The notes under the pieces: model-generated
Databases searched by the model: none
What the model was told of the DNA's origin: nothing
What the model saw: only the letters and a program-made list of their open reading frames with translations
NCBI GenBank assembly: GCA_964609625.1
Contig: CAZSRS010000028.1
Location: 1-53,724, forward strand
DNA: 53,724 bases
DNA from: G963674665 sp964609625
Lineage (GTDB): Bacteria; Desulfobacterota; Desulfovibrionia; Desulfovibrionales; Desulfovibrionaceae
Direction of reading: 5' to 3'
Program-made: the position numbers and the translations under genes
Shown here: positions 25,701 to 33,849 of the stretch, piece by piece
Numbering within the stretch: the first letter of the stretch is position 1
Layout of the letters: each line of letters opens with the position of its first letter

Positions 25701-27233
25701 CGCGTCCAGCACCGCCCCCTCGGCGGCCTGGAAGCTGAAGATCGCGCCGGCGTGGGGGATGTCGGCCTCGAGGGTCGCCTGTATGGCCAAGGGCTCCAGG
25801 TCGATTTCGGCCGTGGCGCGCAGGCTGTTTTCGCCGTTGTCCACATCCAGGGTCTGAACTCGGATGCGGCCCGCGCCGCCTTGGGAGCGTTCGAATCCAG
25901 CCTTGAAGGCGATGCGCGCCTCCGGGGGCAGGGTGTAGGCAGTCGAAGGGCGCAGGCCGGAGAGCAGCACCTCGCCGCCGGCCTCCAGGCTGTGCAGACC
26001 TCGCAGGGGTGTGGGGAGCTCCAGCCTGAGAAGCATTCGGGCCGGATCGCTGGCCAACTGCTCCAGGGCCAGGGCGCCGGGCTCGGCCTCCACGTCCAAG
26101 ACGGCCCGCTCCGGCGTGCCGTGCAGGGTCAGGCGCAGGTGCGGCGTCCCCGAGAGGCTGCCTTGGCTGGCCTTGGCCAAGAGTTCCGGGTCACGGACGT
26201 GCAGCTCGGCCGTGGCCTCCAGGGTCTCGCCACGCAGCTCGCCGCCGGCATCGAGGCGCAGGTTGGGTGTCTCCAGACGCAGGGCCTCCAGGCGGTAGAG
26301 CTCCCCGAGCAGGCTCACGGCGATGTCGAAGTCCGCGCTGCGGCCGGTGTAATCGGCCACCTCCACGGGGAGCAGTCCGGCGCTGTCCTCGGCCGCTCCG
26401 GTAAGGGTCAGTTTCAGGGCCTCGTGATTGCTAACGGTCAGGTCGCCGCGCAGCAGTACGTGAGGGCCGGCCTTGAGGTCCAGCTCCCCCTGCCAACGGG
26501 TGAGACCGCCAGTGCCATGCAGTCGGCCGGACATGGGCATGTCACCGGGCACGCCGAGCAGCCCCCCAAGCATACCGCCCGCACCCTCGTGCAGCGCGGC
26601 CTGGAGATCGAGTTCGTCGCGCGTGGTGTGCCAACGCGCCGAGACCGCAAGGGAGTCGGGCTCTCTATCCCGCCCTTCCCTTTCCCGCAGGTGCAGGCTC
26701 AGGGCAAAGGCCTCGGGCTCGGGCAGGCAGCTGGCGTCCAGGATGAATACCCTTTCCTGTGGCGGGTCGCCGAAGTGCAACAGCAGTGTCTCCACGCGCA
26801 GCTCGTCAATACGAATGGGGGGGATGGCGGGCATGGTGAAGGATTCGGGCTCCTGGGCCTCTCCGGCCTCCGGAGGCCGCAGGAACACCAAACGCTCCAG
26901 CACCATGGAGCGGACGGTAAAGGCGCCGCGCAGCAGGTCGGCCAGTGAAAGGTTCAAGGCCAAGGACTCGCCCTGGAGCCAGACGCCACCGGCATCGGCC
27001 AGACTGAAGGCCCTGAGTCTGAAATCCCATGGCTTCACGGACTCCAGGCCCTGAAGCTCCACGCGCATCTCCGGGCTGGAGCTCAGGTCGCCGGCCAGTC
27101 GGGCCAAGTAAGCACGCCCAGGCTGGGTGCCCGTGAGTGCCAGCAGAGCGGCGCAGAGCAGGAACAGGCAAAGAACGCCCCCCAGCAGGGCAAAAAGGAG
27201 CAGGCGCCGCGCGGGCTTGGACAGCGGGCTCAA
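22797..27233 (-). CDS. tamB: TamB translocation/assembly module inner-membrane protein (TTG start)
   Basis: AsmA-like protein of 1478 residues spanning the periplasm. One N-terminal signal-anchor (LLLFALLGGVLCLFLLCAAL, residues ~11-30) is followed by a very long beta-rich region forming the predicted lipid-conducting taco fold. The C-terminal DUF490 domain includes the region PQSEILADVLFGRSLDRI, and the protein ends NWRLDY. With TamA it helps insert outer-membrane proteins and carries phospholipids outward. The only sensible start is TTG at 27233, which overlaps the tamA stop (TTGA). Longer in-frame extensions upstream run through tamA and lack sense. The length is usual for the family. Confidence 0.9.
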   Translation of the reverse strand: MSPLSKPARRLLLFALLGGVLCLFLLCAALLALTGTQPGRAYLARLAGDLSSSPEMRVELQGLESVKPWDFRLRAFSLADAGGVWLQGESLALNLSLADLLRGAFTVRSMVLERLVFLRPPEAGEAQEPESFTMPAIPPIRIDELRVETLLLHFGDPPQERVFILDASCLPEPEAFALSLHLREREGRDREPDSLAVSARWHTTRDELDLQAALHEGAGGMLGGLLGVPGDMPMSGRLHGTGGLTRWQGELDLKAGPHVLLRGDLTVSNHEALKLTLTGAAEDSAGLLPVEVADYTGRSADFDIAVSLLGELYRLEALRLETPNLRLDAGGELRGETLEATAELHVRDPELLAKASQGSLSGTPHLRLTLHGTPERAVLDVEAEPGALALEQLASDPARMLLRLELPTPLRGLHSLEAGGEVLLSGLRPSTAYTLPPEARIAFKAGFERSQGGAGRIRVQTLDVDNGENSLRATAEIDLEPLAIQATLEADIPHAGAIFSFQAAEGAVLDAALQFRATAKGDMKRGITATVSGSVERLQGLQPELAAFIGQNLDLELKVDVSETHVTLHKALLTAATVLEASGTYGLEDQGIEAALWLTPPTHLDLPEGLRDQGLHVQGLKPLTAKLAGTLARLDIEADAGAASLQLGERVFRNVSLRVTGSQAGVPLEGERGAVESSPFSLSLDSTELSLAAMGRYVLEPETLALAPLRVTLPGTELDGNLRIHFSGPPLEGRLGLRAQRLDWLGTLAGLDLSGGAELHVELAPRGERQTATLRGEARSLHLAGVGVALLDIDAHGDDLLAPDAQLKLTARDVRTDGITVESLELKAALRQQEMRFEATAGGRVDKPFTLAIGGEGSLAGPAPRVRLDSLRGDYASLPFRLRGPMRLEGQGRGYRLDNLELELDTAILTASGLWEPDRTDLQARLAGLRLETLQRLDLDGGLAPSGGLDLDLRLQGTPAAPRLSANLLGKELQLAGPAAREQGLDLPPLALRAEVELTQDSCRATAELTLSAVSTVSTVSGREETPLAKAQAGLPARFSLQPFLFEMREDAPLTAQASGGLDLLLLQDILGFSDQVLKGRAAFDLKATGALNAPQLAGEVTIAQGRYENLRTGTLLADIGLEMRATGSRIEIVRLQATDGGKGRLSGSGGIDLQELRYDAAIDMREFTPVHMNIFTCQVKGGLEFSGTPEQGALSGLVTIDRGAITLPRSLPPGIDSVEVRQKGLGVEEPPPPHEKAKPMDVRLDVQVEIPGRFTVRGHGLDSEWSGGMHVTGTAAAPEISGGLEVRRGSLDFLDKNFTIEQGELRFGGGTPPSPLLEVVTSARAANLVAKVTVSGPVNDLSFRLSSDPVVPQSEILADVLFGRSLDRITPLQAIRLARALDQLAGNTGGASMDVLGSMKKALDVDSLSAGEGETGGTTLQAGKYIGDKIYVQGQKGLNPKDDSMSVEVEILPQLELESEIGADSQGGIGLNWRLDY

Positions 27234-29077
27234 AACGACTGCCCCAGGCTGATGTAGATTTGCAGAAAGTCGTCCACGCCCTTGCGGCGGTTCAGGGGGA
27301 AGGCCACGTCCAGGCCGATGGGTCCCAGGGGGCTGTAGTAGCGCAGTCCGGCGCCGGCGCCGATGAACAGTTGTTGGCCGAAGTCCGGGAAGCCTTGCTC
27401 GTAGGCGCGGCCGGCGTCGACGAAAGCCACCAGGCCGAAGTCCTCCATGAAGCGCCAACGCAGTTCGGCCGCGGTTTCGAGCAGGGAGCGCCCCCCGATG
27501 GGGTCGTCGGAAATGTCCAGATCACCGGCGCTCTTGTAGGCGTAGCCACGGATGGAGCCGCCACCGCCGGCGTAGTAGCGGACGTCCGCCGGGATGCCGT
27601 CTATCCCCTTGCCGTCGGTCATGGCCGAGACGCCGAGCAGGGCGCGCAAGGCCAGGATCAGACGCTTCTCGGGCAGCAGTTGCAGGTAGTGGGAGTAGCC
27701 GGCCTGGGTCATGAGAAAGCTGGAGGCGTTGCCCAAGGTGTCGGCATAGGGAGTGAAATAGCAGGCCAGAAGCCCGCCGGAGCCGGGATCCAGGATGTCG
27801 TCGCGGGTGTCGTAACGCAGGGAGGCGGGAAAGGATACCAGGCCGAAGACCTCCTTTTTGCCCCCGTCGTCCACATTGGACAAACGGTAGGCCATGCCTC
27901 CTCCAAGCGTGAGTCGGTCTGTCAGGGCGTATTCCAGGCCGGCCGTGACCTCGGTGGAGTCGCTGTCATAGGCGTCCTGGCGCTCCCGGGCCGTGGAGCT
28001 TTCCAGGAGCAAGGAAAGTTTCTCGTGTAGGAAGGCGGGCTTGCGGAACGAGGCCTTGAACTCCTGCTTGGTGGTGTCGGCGTCCAGCTCCAGGCGCAGG
28101 TGCTCGCCTCCGCCGAAGAGGGTGCGGTGCTCCCACTGGATCTTGCCGCCTGGGCCTGTGTCCGTGCGGTAGCGCAAACCGGCGCGGAAGGTCCGGGGCA
28201 GGCGTTCCGTGGCCGTGAGGGCAATGGGGAGTTCGCCGTTCTCGGCCACGGCCCCCTTGTCGAATCTGGCCACGGCAAAGAGCCCTGTGTTGAGCAGCTT
28301 CACTTGGGCCTTTTCCAACAGCCCGACGTCAAAGGGGTCGCCCTGGCGCCAAGGCAGCTGCATGAGCACGAACTCCGCGTTCACATGCTCCAGCCCCCGC
28401 ACCTCGGTCTCGCCGAACACGGCCAGGGGGCCGGGTTTCACGGTGAAGCGCACGTCCACGCCGTTGTCGTCGTGCCGGGCCGTGACCTTGCGTTCGGCGA
28501 TTTCAGGGAAAGGGCGCCCCCTGGCGCCAAAATGGGTCAGGATGCCCTTCTCCGCGGCAAGCACCACCGCGGATGAGTACGGAGCGTCACGCTCCAGGCC
28601 CACGTCCGTGGGCAGGGGCAGGGCAGTCTTGTCCTGCTCGGGCGCTTGGAGCGCGAGATCTATGGCAAAGTCGCGGAAATGGAAGCGCGGGCCGGTGGTG
28701 ACGCTGAACACTGCCGTGGGCGTGGCTGCCGGGCCGGTCAGCTCGCTGGACAGGCCGGCCTTAAAATAGCCACGGGACTCCATGATCCTGCGCAGGAGCG
28801 CGAGATCGTCCTGCATGCGCCGCTTGAGCAGATTGGTGGAGCGCGGCGGCTGATCCTTGAGGCTGAAAGAGTCCAGGGCCTGTTGGATGAGTCCGCGCAG
28901 ATCGTCATCCAGCTCGCCGCGCAACTCCGGGGTGTAACTCTTGATTTCCCCCGCCCCCTCCACGATGGCGGGAGGAGCGCCTCGGTCCTCGCCAGGGCTT
29001 TCCTGAGCCCACGCGCAACCAAGCTGCAACAGGAAGAGACCGAAGGCGGCCATGAGAAACGAAAAGGAAAGGCGCAT
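27230..29077 (-). CDS. tamA: TamA outer-membrane Omp85-family protein
   Basis: A 615-residue Omp85 protein. It has a signal peptide (residues 1-~24, hydrophobic core FLMAAFGLFLLQLGCAWA) and then POTRA domains over roughly 30-290; the third shows FGETEVRGLEHVNAEFVLMQ and FDVGLLEKAQVKLLNTGLF. A 16-strand barrel with a conserved RGY in loop 6 (GGGSIRGYAYKSAG, about residue 515) ends in IYISLGQSF with a terminal Phe. It acts as the outer-membrane half of the TAM complex. The tamB start overlaps its stop. BamA is a less likely alternative because of the three-POTRA size and the tamB neighbour. Confidence 0.92.
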   Translation of the reverse strand: MRLSFSFLMAAFGLFLLQLGCAWAQESPGEDRGAPPAIVEGAGEIKSYTPELRGELDDDLRGLIQQALDSFSLKDQPPRSTNLLKRRMQDDLALLRRIMESRGYFKAGLSSELTGPAATPTAVFSVTTGPRFHFRDFAIDLALQAPEQDKTALPLPTDVGLERDAPYSSAVVLAAEKGILTHFGARGRPFPEIAERKVTARHDDNGVDVRFTVKPGPLAVFGETEVRGLEHVNAEFVLMQLPWRQGDPFDVGLLEKAQVKLLNTGLFAVARFDKGAVAENGELPIALTATERLPRTFRAGLRYRTDTGPGGKIQWEHRTLFGGGEHLRLELDADTTKQEFKASFRKPAFLHEKLSLLLESSTARERQDAYDSDSTEVTAGLEYALTDRLTLGGGMAYRLSNVDDGGKKEVFGLVSFPASLRYDTRDDILDPGSGGLLACYFTPYADTLGNASSFLMTQAGYSHYLQLLPEKRLILALRALLGVSAMTDGKGIDGIPADVRYYAGGGGSIRGYAYKSAGDLDISDDPIGGRSLLETAAELRWRFMEDFGLVAFVDAGRAYEQGFPDFGQQLFIGAGAGLRYYSPLGPIGLDVAFPLNRRKGVDDFLQIYISLGQSF

Positions 29078-29146
29078 ACCTGGACCCTACACCAGAAGCA
29101 TGTAGAGGCCAAGGGGCGTTGCAAAGCAGAGGGTCGGGGACGCCGC

Positions 29147-29989
29147 TCAGGTGTTCTCGTTGACCAGGGAGCCCGTGGCCGAGAGTATCAGGTCCAGGAG
29201 GATCTGCTCGGGGTTGAGTTTCGTGGGTGTGGTGCGGCGGGCATTGGCTGCCTGTTCCAAGAGATCGGACTGGGAGGCGAGGCGCGCTGACTGGAACTCC
29301 AGGCTGGCCTCGCGGGACTCGTAGAGGTCGCGGATGGACTGCGTCTGGTTCATGAACCCGTCGAGGATGGTCTCCTGGGAAGCGCGGTAGGTGGCATTGC
29401 CCAGGTTGTTGCCGCCGCCCGCGTCCGCCACCAGGCTGTCCCAGTTGATAGCGTCCAGGTCGTGGAAGTTGAGATCGAAGCCGCCGTCATTGTAGGCCTG
29501 AATGTAGACCCTGCCCTTGCTGTCGATCTGCTCCGTGCCCCACTTGCTGCCGTCCAGGATGTAGATGCCGTTGTAGTCGGTGTTGGAGACCAGGGCTTTG
29601 ACCTGGTCGCGCAAGGAATTGTAGTCGGCCTTCACGGTGTCGTCCCAGGTCAGGGTGCCCTCGTCGAGCTTGTCGATGATGTCCTTCATGTCGCCGAGGG
29701 CTGAATATATCTGCGCCGTGGCGTCAAAGGCCACGCCCATCATCTTGGCGGCCTCCTTGACGTTGCGGGCGTTCTGCATGGTGGTGCGCGCGTCCGCCCG
29801 CAGGGTACCGGTGATGGCCTCGTCAAAGGGATTGGTCAGGGACTGCACCGGTTGCCTGGCCAGGACCATGTCCCGCAGGCTGGCAGCCGTGCCCGACCCC
29901 ATGAAGTAGGCGTTGGTCAGCAGGTCCTGCTCCAACAACCTCAGGGAGGTGTCGTAGATGAAGTAGCGCTCGAAATTGCTCAGGGCCAT
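29147..29989 (-). CDS. Flagellin-like / hook-associated-like helical protein
   Basis: A 280-residue protein starting MALSNFERYFIYD. It has a long helical N-terminal part (MQNARNVKEAAKMMGVAFDA), a central segment YNGIYILDGS near residue 142 that resembles the flagellin D1 motif (NFNGIKLLDG type), and a C-terminal helix (RDLYESREASLEFQSARLAS). There is no signal peptide. A strong sigma-28-type promoter (30046-30073) precedes it, which supports a late flagellar or motility role. It lacks clear D0 conservation at either end and is short for a flagellin. It may be a divergent flagellin, a hook-associated protein or a filament regulator. Genes around it are not flagellar. AGAGGA precedes the ATG. 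Confidence 0.55.
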   Translation of the reverse strand: MALSNFERYFIYDTSLRLLEQDLLTNAYFMGSGTAASLRDMVLARQPVQSLTNPFDEAITGTLRADARTTMQNARNVKEAAKMMGVAFDATAQIYSALGDMKDIIDKLDEGTLTWDDTVKADYNSLRDQVKALVSNTDYNGIYILDGSKWGTEQIDSKGRVYIQAYNDGGFDLNFHDLDAINWDSLVADAGGGNNLGNATYRASQETILDGFMNQTQSIRDLYESREASLEFQSARLASQSDLLEQAANARRTTPTKLNPEQILLDLILSATGSLVNENT

Positions 29990-30045
29990 GGGCCGTTGTC
30001 CTCTGCTTCTGGTGGAGACGGACGGTATGGTCCCCCTCGTCTCTC

Positions 30046-30073
30046 TTATCGGCAGGGGCAGTGAGGAAGTTTA
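30046..30073 (-). promoter_or_regulatory. Sigma-28 (FliA) type promoter for the flagellin-like gene
   Basis: On the minus strand, TAAACTTC (TAAA at plus 30070-30073) is followed by 12 nt and then a perfect GCCGATAA (plus 30046-30053). Consensus is TAAAGTTT-N11-GCCGATAA, so the -10 is exact and the spacer is one base long. The start would fall about 50 nt before the ATG at 29989. Confidence 0.7.
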
Positions 30074-30120
30074 GGACTGGAACGACGACCGGGATTCGTA
30101 TGGACTCGGAACCATGGCCG

Positions 30121-30296
30121 TGACGCATACCGATGGGCGGCTCGCGAAGCGCCCATCAAGGGTGATGCCCGGCGTACGACCAGACCCAGGGCGTTGCCTT
30201 GGGTCATATTCGGGTCGTTCCTCCGGGGCTCGCACCCTTTGGTCCGGATCTTATCCCCGAACAAAGCCTTGATGGAGCGAGGGGTGAATGACGCAT
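30121..30296. other. Structured intergenic region between flagellin-like gene and lutA
   Basis: The 517-bp gap 29990-30506 holds the sigma-28 promoter and then this segment dense in inverted repeats. There is a perfect 8-bp stem (30132-30139 with 30150-30157). A 9-pair stem with one G-U lies at 30183-30206. TCCGG/CCGGA pairs 30222-30226 with 30244-30248. A competing 9-bp pairing joins 30153-30161 with 30267-30275. TGACGCAT occurs as a direct repeat at 30121-30128 and 30289-30296. No convincing protein is encoded on either strand. It could be a lutABC leader RNA, a small RNA or a dispersed repeat. The rest of the gap up to 30506 shows nothing certain. Confidence 0.35.
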
Positions 30297-30506
30297 GGGG
30301 CGCCGCCTCATGTGGTATGTAATGCCGGGTGTCACGAGAGAGGCGCTGATCCCGCTCACAAGGATGTTCCGCACCCTGGCGAGCGGGATTGCAAGGGGCG
30401 GAAACGCACTCAGCAACGGGAATACAGGCGTCTTGCAACCGGCACGCCCCTTGTGTATGCCTGCTGCATCCCGTGGCCATCGCCACGGTGAACAAGGATA
30501 TACATC

Positions 30507-31241
30507 ATGCGTGTATTGTTGTTCGTTCCCTGTCTGGTACAGGACGTTGCGCCGGAGATCGGCCTGGCAACGGCGGAAGTCCTGGAACACGCCGGCTGCC
30601 TGGTGCACCCTCCTGAAGGGCAGACCTGCTGCGGTCAGCCGCTGTACAAGCAGGGGCATTTCGAGCGAACCAAGAAGCTGGCCCGCCGCACCATCGAGCT
30701 GTTCAGTGGCGAGGCCCCCGTGGTTTCGCCCTCGGCCTCCTGCGTGGCCATGCTGCGGCAGTACCCCGATCTGTTGCGCGACGAGCCGAAGTGGCACGAA
30801 CGCGCCCAGGATCTTGCCGCTCGGAGCCATGAACTCTGCGAATTCCTGGTGCGCAGGCTGGATGCGGGGGTGAAGGGCGCCTGCTTTCCTTCCCGCGCCG
30901 CCTACCACGAGTCCTGTCAGGTGCGCGCCCTGGGCGTGGGGGCGGATGTGCGCACCCTGTTGGCCAAGGTCGAGGCCCTGGACCTGGTGGAGTTGGAAAA
31001 CCCCACGGCCTGCTGCGGTTTCGGCGGCGCCTTCAGCTTGGAGTTCCCGGAGATCAGCGCGGCCATTCTGCAGGAAAAGCTCGCGGCCGTGGACAAGGCC
31101 AATGTCCAGACCCTGATCTGCGCCGAGGTCAGTTGCCTGCTGCATTTGCGCGCGGGACTGCAACGCAGGGGGCATGGCCCACGTGCCCTGCACGTGGCCG
31201 AGGTTCTGGCCGGCCGAGAAGACCAGGGCAAGAGGAGCTAG
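30507..31241 (+). CDS. lutA: LutA-type CCG-domain protein of lactate oxidation complex
   Basis: A 244-residue soluble Fe-S protein of the LutA/YkgE/LldE family. It has two CCG-type cysteine motifs, TCCGQP near residue 41 and ACCGFGG near residue 170. Each is preceded by the expected upstream Cys (VPCLV near residue 9; ESCQVR near residue 137). With LutB and LutC it oxidises L-lactate to pyruvate and passes electrons on to the membrane pool, a central catabolic step in lactate-using sulfate reducers. The start has AAGGAT upstream. It is followed by lutB after 3 bp. The family assignment is firm; the substrate is inferred from the LutABC set. Confidence 0.92.
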   Translation: MRVLLFVPCLVQDVAPEIGLATAEVLEHAGCLVHPPEGQTCCGQPLYKQGHFERTKKLARRTIELFSGEAPVVSPSASCVAMLRQYPDLLRDEPKWHERAQDLAARSHELCEFLVRRLDAGVKGACFPSRAAYHESCQVRALGVGADVRTLLAKVEALDLVELENPTACCGFGGAFSLEFPEISAAILQEKLAAVDKANVQTLICAEVSCLLHLRAGLQRRGHGPRALHVAEVLAGREDQGKRS

Positions 31242-31244
31242 GCC

Positions 31245-32678
31245 ATGTTCCAACGCACAGAGGAATTCCGCGCCCAGGCCGCGGGCGCCTTGCAGGACGC
31301 GCAGCTGCGCGCCGCGGTGAAAAGCGCGTCCGAGCATTTCCGCGAGGCCCGGGAGCGTTGCTTTACCACCTTTCCGGAGCACGAGGCTTTCAGACAGCGC
31401 GCCAGGCAGGCCAGGTTGCGCACCCTGCGCGAGTTGCCGCAACTGCTGGAACAACTGGAAGCCAACTTCCAGGCCAACGGCATGACCGTGCACTGGGCGC
31501 GGGACGGAGCCGAGGCCACGTCACTCATCGCGGCTCTTGCACGGAAATACGCATGCAAGAGCGTGGTCAAGGGCAAGTCCATGGTCACCGAGGAGATCGG
31601 CCTCAACGATGTGCTCCAGGCCCAGGGCCTGGACGTCTGCGAAACCGACCTCGGGGAGTACATCGTCCAGTTGGCCGGAGAGCCGCCATCGCACATCATC
31701 GCCCCCGCCATCCATAAAAGCAGGCAGCAGGTGACCGAGCTGTTCCGCAAATACCTGGGCGAGACTTCGGACAGCATCACCGGACTCACGGCCATTGCCC
31801 GCCGGGTCCTGCGCGAACGCTTCTTCAACGCCGACATGGGCATCACCGGCGTGAACCTGGCCGTGGCCGCCACAGGCAGCATCGTGCTGGTGGAGAACGA
31901 GGGCAACATCCGCATGTGCACCACCTGCCCCCGCGTGCATGTGGCGGTCATGGGCATCGAGAAGGTGGTGGCCGGCCTGGAGGAAATGGTGGCCGTGCTC
32001 CAGATGCTGCCGCGCAGCGCCACTGGGCAGAAGCTGTCCTCCTACGTTTCCATGATCAACGGCCCCAGACGCAGTGACGAGAACGACGGCCCGGACCACG
32101 TGCACGTGGTCATCCTGGACAACGGCCGCAGCATCATCCACGCGGACGAGGAACTGCGCGAGACCCTGCTCTGCGTGCGTTGCGGCGCATGCTTGGGCGC
32201 CTGCCCCGTGTATCGTTGCATTGGGGGGCACAGTTACGGCTGGTCCTACTCCGGCCCCATCGGCGCGCTGCTGGCACCGCAGCTGCTGCCCCACGAAAAG
32301 GCCGCGGACCTGCCCAAGGCCTGTACCTCCTGCGGCGCCTGCGCGGATGTCTGCCCCGTGGGCATCCAGCACCACAAATTGCTGCTTGCCTTGCGCCGGC
32401 GCTATGCGGAACACCCAGCATGGGGGCGCGAGACCCTGGGCCGCAGGCTGCTCGTTGCCGCCTACACCTTTGCCGCCACACATCCCCTGGTCTATCGCGC
32501 AGCCATGGCCATGGGGCGCGTCATCTCCAGGCTGGATCCGGAATACACCCTGGCCAAGCGTCTGCCCTTTGGCGGGGCACTGCGCCGCTATGCCGTGGAG
32601 CGTAAGCCGCCGGCCCTGAAGACGCCCTTTCACTCGCTCTGGGAACAGCGGGCCAAGGACAGGGAGGGCAGAAAATGA
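31245..32678 (+). CDS. lutB: LutB-type LUD and 2x[4Fe-4S] ferredoxin protein
   Basis: A 477-residue protein: an N-terminal LUD domain (~50-300; KSVVKGKSMVTEEIGLNDVL near 105, TGSIVLVENEGNIRMCTTC near 210), then two 4Fe-4S motifs, CVRCGACLGACPVYRC near residue 310 and CTSCGACADVCPVG near 360. A C-terminal helical tail includes AAYTFAATHPLVYRAAMAMG. It is the electron-transfer subunit of the lactate utilisation complex in the cytoplasm or at the membrane. The stop overlaps the lutC start by 4 bp. The length matches LutB/LldF. Confidence 0.93.
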   Translation: MFQRTEEFRAQAAGALQDAQLRAAVKSASEHFREARERCFTTFPEHEAFRQRARQARLRTLRELPQLLEQLEANFQANGMTVHWARDGAEATSLIAALARKYACKSVVKGKSMVTEEIGLNDVLQAQGLDVCETDLGEYIVQLAGEPPSHIIAPAIHKSRQQVTELFRKYLGETSDSITGLTAIARRVLRERFFNADMGITGVNLAVAATGSIVLVENEGNIRMCTTCPRVHVAVMGIEKVVAGLEEMVAVLQMLPRSATGQKLSSYVSMINGPRRSDENDGPDHVHVVILDNGRSIIHADEELRETLLCVRCGACLGACPVYRCIGGHSYGWSYSGPIGALLAPQLLPHEKAADLPKACTSCGACADVCPVGIQHHKLLLALRRRYAEHPAWGRETLGRRLLVAAYTFAATHPLVYRAAMAMGRVISRLDPEYTLAKRLPFGGALRRYAVERKPPALKTPFHSLWEQRAKDREGRK

Positions 32679-33355
32679 CAGATTCAAGGGATGTGATCCT
32701 CGAATCCCTGCGTCGAGGGCAGCCGGTGGGGCAGATCGACATACCGGACCTGCCACCCTCGCCCAAGGAGCCCAGCGACGACTGGGAGGCCTTTGCCGCG
32801 GCCATCGCCCCCCTGAATGGAGAGCTGATCCTGTGTCGCGAGCCGTCGGAGTTCGCGGCCAGGTTGCAGGCCATGCTGGAGGCGCTCGGGGCTAGGAGCG
32901 CCATATGCTGGCGGCACCCCCTGCTGGAGGAACTGGACGTCTCCGGCGTGTTGCGGCGTTGCGGGGTCAGGGAGTCCGTTGAATCAGGGACGGCGGAAAC
33001 AGCCGGGGGGCAGCGCTTCTGTCCAAAGCTGGCCGATGTGGACCTGGGCGTCACCGCGGCCGACGCCGTGTTCGTGAGTGCCGGGACCATCGTGGTCATG
33101 ACCGGCGCGGGGCGCCCCCGCTCGGTGTCCTTGGCGCCGCCGGCGCACCTTGCCGTGGTGCCGGAGAGCGCGCTGCACGCGGACCTCTCCAGCCTGCCCG
33201 AGCTGCTGCGCGAGCGGCTGGCCGAGGATGGCCGACTGCCCAGCGGGTTGTTCATGATCACCGGGACCAGCAGCACCGCGGACATCGAGCAGACCCTGAT
33301 GCGTGGGGTACACGGACCGGGACAGGTGCGGGTTCTCGGCGTGGGCTGGCGGTAG
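32675..33355 (+). CDS. lutC: LutC-type LUD-domain protein
   Basis: A 226-residue LutC/YkgG/LldG protein starting MTDSRDVILESLRRGQPVGQ. The LUD fold shows the features seen in the family: DLGVTAADAVFVSAGTIVV near residue 125, LAPPAHLAVVPESA near 155, and the C-terminal ITGTSSTADIEQTLMRGVHG. The latter closely matches the conserved GPSRTADIE type end of LUD proteins. It forms the third component of the lactate oxidation complex. Last gene of the operon; a hairpin follows before the convergent hydrogenase operon. Confidence 0.93.
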   Translation: MTDSRDVILESLRRGQPVGQIDIPDLPPSPKEPSDDWEAFAAAIAPLNGELILCREPSEFAARLQAMLEALGARSAICWRHPLLEELDVSGVLRRCGVRESVESGTAETAGGQRFCPKLADVDLGVTAADAVFVSAGTIVVMTGAGRPRSVSLAPPAHLAVVPESALHADLSSLPELLRERLAEDGRLPSGLFMITGTSSTADIEQTLMRGVHGPGQVRVLGVGWR

Positions 33356-33363
33356 GTACTTCT

Positions 33364-33380
33364 GGGAGCTTATCGCTCCC
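33364..33380. terminator. Hairpin between convergent lutC and hydrogenase operons
   Basis: GGGAGC and GCTCCC make a perfect 6-bp stem with a TTATC loop, 8 bp after the lutC stop and overlapping the stop of the opposing gene. No T-run follows on the plus strand, so termination efficiency is uncertain. Confidence 0.35.
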
Positions 33381-33846
33381 GCGCCCAACGGCGCGGTAAC
33401 GTCTTGATGGTATCTTCCATGGCCTCGTGCACCACCACGGCCACCCCCTCGATGATGCCCTCCCGAACGGCGGAGAAATCAAGATCCTGCCAGGGGCGGT
33501 CGTAGGACGCGACAAAGAAGAGGTCGCGCTCCCTGCCCTTTGGTTGGGGCAGGGAGAGCGTGACGTTGTATTCCTTGGTGTGTTTCTTCCAGTCCTCCGA
33601 GGCGAAGAGCCCGCGCAGGATCGGTGTCTTGTGGATGGCGGCGCGTCGCACGAAGTTCACTTCGAGGTGCGCCCCCTGTGGGGGGTCCCCCGGCAGCAGG
33701 GGGGAGTGGATGTTGATCAGCTCCTTGTCCTGTTCCCCGCGCGCCTGAATTTGTTCCAGGCACTCGTGGAGCATGGACGCCAGCCCCCTTGTGTAACGCT
33801 CGGCCCTCCAGAGCCGATTCGCGAAGCGCGTGAAGAATCCCGGCAA
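33370..33846 (-). CDS. Unknown 158-residue protein at end of hydrogenase operon
   Basis: Starts with TTG at 33846, 3 bp after the hydA stop, with an AGGGA site upstream; the next in-frame ATG would remove 24 residues. The protein begins MPGFFTRFANRLWRAERYTR and has a helical N-terminus, then an alternating strand region (LFFVASYDRPWQDLDF) and a helix VREGIIEGVAVVVHEAMEDT. It has no Cys clusters, no signal peptide and no GxGN motif, so it is not the HycI/HyaD-type hydrogenase maturation protease one might expect here. Tight linkage to hydA suggests a maturation, assembly or regulatory role. I do not recognise a family. Confidence 0.65.
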   Translation of the reverse strand: MPGFFTRFANRLWRAERYTRGLASMLHECLEQIQARGEQDKELINIHSPLLPGDPPQGAHLEVNFVRRAAIHKTPILRGLFASEDWKKHTKEYNVTLSLPQPKGRERDLFFVASYDRPWQDLDFSAVREGIIEGVAVVVHEAMEDTIKTLPRRWARER

Positions 33847-33849
33847 CGC

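Noticed and set aside
23082..26948. A 1288-codon open frame antisense to tamB
   Set aside because: It is Gln/Gly/Arg-rich with no domain and mirrors the codon bias of the GC-rich tamB gene; TamB is clearly real.
30046..30495. Minus-strand 149-codon frame in the gap upstream of lutA
   Set aside because: No domain, many Cys/Arg/Pro, overlaps the sigma-28 promoter and the inverted repeats; more likely non-coding.
33370..33846. Hydrogenase maturation protease (HycI/HyaD type)
   Set aside because: Right size and place, but lacks the GxGN start motif and the conserved Asp/His pattern.
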